Assembly (NCBI GenBank): GCA_009760855.2
Contig: WPIO01000032.1
Coordinates: 1,338,501-1,402,500 of the forward strand
DNA: 64,000 bases
DNA from: Cristatella mucedo
Taxonomy: Eukaryota; Bryozoa; Phylactolaemata; Cristatellidae
Direction of reading: 5' to 3'
The position numbers were made by a program, and so were the translations under genes. This document shows, one piece after another, positions 62,401 to 64,000 of the stretch. Every line of letters starts with the position of its first letter. Positions within the stretch are counted from its first letter, which is position 1. The notes beneath the pieces were generated by a model that had not been told where the DNA came from, made no database searches, and was given only the letters and a program-made list of their open reading frames with translations.

Positions 62401-63250
62401 AAGAAATAGGCGGCGGGGGACGGAAGGAAAGACCACGAAGGGTCGAGGTCAGGCGTGAGCGCTGCAGGATTGGCACGCTTATTTGGGATGCACCTCCAGT
62501 TATGATTGGCTGGCTGGGGCAAAATCAAAGCAGTCCTCGGCCGAGCCGGCCCAGCCCCCACCGGTTTAGGGCGGTGCGCCGGCATTTAGTAATTATAATA
62601 ATAATGCACTTGATAAAGCGCTCTCAGAGAACTCAATCTCTTTCTAGACGCTTTACATTCGCTTCAAAGGAAACCCGATCGAATGGTGAGTGGTATCATG
62701 GTTGATAAACAACATGAATAGCATGGTTAGGAGCGACATGCACAGGGCCAGCATGCAAGTGTGGTTAGTGGCAGCAGGTAACAGCGTCAGTACGCATAAG
62801 AAAATGAAGGACGAATCGCAGGGACCCACTAAATGCTATCGTAAATACATATCGCTCGCTTAGACGAGACCTTAGCACTGCGATGCGGCTGAGCGCTCGC
62901 TCGCTCGTGCCACAGCGCGCCGCGCCACCGCCGGTTTGCCGACAGCCTGTCGGCAAACCGGCGCCTCCAGTCGGATTTTGAAGGCGCGCGGAGCGCATCG
63001 GAGAATTTCGCCGCAGCGCTGGGTTACCGAGAAAGTTTCGCGGCGCGCGCGTCCGCCGCACCTGAAAGCGGGCATGTACAGAACCAGGTCGTCGCTTCCT
63101 TCGCACACCGACGGCTCGCCGGCGTCAAAGCCGGCATTGATGTTGTAGGTAAACCTAGCCGAATGAGCGACGTCGCTGCCGCGAGACCCCGAACGGTACA
63201 GCCGGAGCTCGGGAGCAGGTGCAGCCGCGTAGCGAGGTCGATGAATAGCC

Positions 63251-63312
<62 letters not shown>

Positions 63313-63649
63313 CGTGACTGCCGCGGAAGCCATGCTGCGCAAGCGGCGGCTGCGGCGGTGACGCGAGCGTGTCAAGCGTCCGAAAGAGCACCGCCGCCGG
63401 GACTCACTGCAGGAAGGGCGACTCGTCTTCGCTCGAGGACTTGCCGTCCGCTCCGACCCTGAGCAAGCCCAGAGTGTCACAGCCACCGGCCAACTCGTTG
63501 GTGAACGACACGGAAGTGTACTCGCGGTAGAGGCTCGGCCCTTCGCGGAAGTAGGCTTCCTGGGCTTCGTCCATGGCCTGCACCTCGTGGCCGGCGGTCG
63601 GCGAGACGCCGAAGCGCCGCGGAAGTTTGCCGTCACCCGACGCAGTCAT
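58378..63649 (-). CDS. FAM78-like protein, three exons
   Basis: Coding exons: 63649-63408, 59866-59460, 58775-58378. The introns are GT-AG, phases agree, and the product has 348 residues. The central region follows the vertebrate FAM78A/B plan in order: SPFLQAAAHISVAPM at the first junction, STWKIGWVMAC (96-106), ALWE, SMPWH, FEVVMASL, EEYFTWLVAENT, and VMKTLVWSRKYRLPI at the second junction. Junction 1 falls inside a conserved stretch, which supports the splice model. FAM78A has 283 residues; this protein has a longer N-terminus and a Cys-, Pro- and aromatic-containing C-terminal extension of about 110 residues, rich in KYPF-type segments. No signal peptide or membrane segment is visible. 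FAM78 proteins have no established biochemical role, so no function is proposed. The ATG has A at -3. Whether this is a true orthologue or a distant family member is open. Confidence 0.75.
58955..59448. repeat. Purine-rich (GA)n tract filling FAM78-like intron 2
   Basis: Nearly 500 nt of almost uninterrupted A and G on the plus strand (GAGAGAG with GGGA, GAAGGA and GGAAG variants), that is, polypyrimidine in the transcript. It occupies most of the 684-nt intron between 58776 and 59459 and begins about 11 nt past the exon 2 donor. Confidence 0.95.
60400..60480 (-). mobile_element. LINE B tail fragment
   Basis: ATGACAACAATAATAACAGT, CCTTCAGAACTGAATCTCTT and CTAGGCACTTTATAGATGAT match the LINE B tail in reverse orientation. 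It lies in FAM78-like intron 1. Confidence 0.6.
61450..62395 (+). mobile_element. LINE B copy with 3' tail
   Basis: The plus strand encodes FLKLNDDNTNLPL and SLDDITSSIVESA, interrupted by a stop. It continues as SKLVHTFGTSRLDFCSLLLA, DLHWLPVKQSIEFFVLSLNF and SYAPKAWNSLPTCVRISPNL after a frameshift. The 3' end reads AAATGCCTCTAAAAAGATTG, then GGGGCGCTATATTCAATG and a TTATTACATTATATTATATT run. It lies in FAM78-like intron 1 in antisense orientation. Confidence 0.88.
62590..62860 (-). mobile_element. LINE B 3' end
   Basis: An (ATA)n-type run precedes CACTTGATAAAGCGCTCTCA and GAACTCAATCTCTTTCTAGA, then the untranslated 3' region and the first nucleotides of the ORF2 end (GTGGGTCCCTGCGATTCGTC on the minus strand). 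It points towards the plus-strand copy that ends at 62395. Confidence 0.8.
62929..62963. repeat. 35-bp GC-rich palindrome
   Basis: The left arm CGCCGGTTTGCCGACAG (62929-62945) and right arm CTGTCGGCAAACCGGCG (62947-62963) are perfect reverse complements with a single C between them. It lies in intron 1 of the FAM78-like gene, next to a 5'-truncated LINE B. Confidence 0.97.
63250..63312. repeat. (GGC)n repeat in FAM78-like intron 1
   Basis: About 60 nt of nearly pure GGC on the plus strand, (GCC)n in the transcript, beginning about 95 nt after the exon 1 donor at 63407. Confidence 0.95.
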
Positions 63650-63805
63650 GCTTGTGCGACCGTGCTGCGCGGCGCGGAGGCTGCGGAGGCGGTGGTTGAC
63701 GACGATGGAGAAGGCTGCCGCTCAAGGTCTCGACTCCGAGCGCGAGCGCTCTGCGTCCGAGTGGAGTTCGAGGTGCTAAGAGCCCAGATAGCGGGGGAGC
63801 AGGCG

Positions 63806-63837
<32 letters not shown>

Positions 63838-64000
63838 CTACTCTGGCGCAGTTTCCATCAATCCGGTCTATTGGCAGCGATCGCTCATGTAGACGTTAGA
63901 CACACCGGAATCGCCGACTTCAATCTATCTGCGTTCCGCTCATCGGCGCCGCATCACGTCACAAACGAGCGCCATTCCCGATAGGCTCAGCTCAGCCAAG
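63650..64000 (-). promoter_or_regulatory. Presumed 5' UTR and promoter of the FAM78-like gene
   Basis: CpG-rich sequence directly upstream of the start codon. A GGC repeat at 63808-63837 reads (GCC)n in the presumed 5' UTR. I see no TATA box. The transcription start is not determined and may lie beyond the window. Confidence 0.45.
63808..63837. repeat. (GGC)n repeat upstream of the FAM78-like start codon
   Basis: Ten GGC units on the plus strand, about 160 nt upstream of the start codon. On the transcribed side this is a (GCC)n tract in the presumed 5' UTR. Confidence 0.9.

Noticed and set aside
62872-63636. 254-codon minus-strand open frame rich in Ala and Ser
   Set aside because: A frame shadow over the CpG-rich exon 1 and intron 1 of the FAM78-like gene, crossing the (GGC)n repeat. 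The FAM78-like frame is the one that splices.

Overview
The window is eukaryotic nuclear DNA from an animal, most likely an invertebrate. Its genes are split by many GT-AG introns, the intergenic and intronic DNA is full of degraded L2/CR1-type LINEs and tRNA-derived SINEs, and long (TG)n, (GA)n and (GGC)n microsatellites are present. The encoded DHX16 and AP-3 mu proteins align along their whole length with human orthologues. A MADF-BESS gene, a family common in protostomes, fits an invertebrate, but I cannot name a phylum. All exon models below were built by hand; every junction keeps the reading frame and uses GT-AG.

Layout. 1-2530: a decayed LINE (family A) whose reverse transcriptase region occurs twice in tandem. 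2594-29503, minus strand: a complete 23-exon DHX16 gene (spliceosomal DEAH-box ATPase, orthologue of yeast Prp2), 1058 residues. Its introns carry SINEs, LINE B fragments and microsatellites. 29504-31801: intergenic DNA between divergent genes. 31802-41951, plus strand: a complete 12-exon AP-3 mu gene, 418 residues, with LINE fragments in introns 1 and 9 and a long (TG)n tract in intron 4. 41952-47427: mostly unassigned DNA with one SINE and one LINE A 3' end. 47428-53223, plus strand: a five-exon MADF-BESS gene, about 394 residues, whose last exon is GC-rich. 53224-58377: LINE B and C fragments. 58378-63649, minus strand: a three-exon FAM78-like gene, 348 residues, with a nearly pure polypyrimidine intron 2 and CpG-rich, (GGC)n-bearing DNA around its start.

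Function. The four genes do not form a pathway. DHX16 acts in pre-mRNA splicing, AP3M in vesicle sorting to lysosome-related organelles, and the MADF-BESS protein is a probable DNA-binding regulator. The FAM78-like protein has no established function. DHX16 and AP3M are divergent, AP3M and MADF-BESS are in tandem, and MADF-BESS and FAM78-like are convergent.

The most interesting signal is in the repeats. A tRNA-headed SINE family and LINE family B share a 3' tail that can fold into the same hairpin, with at least one stem in which both arms have changed. This is the hallmark of a SINE that borrows a LINE's retrotransposition machinery. Long UG, CU or GCC/GCU tracts also lie beside several splice sites, and there is a GC-rich 35-bp palindrome in intron 1 of the FAM78-like gene.
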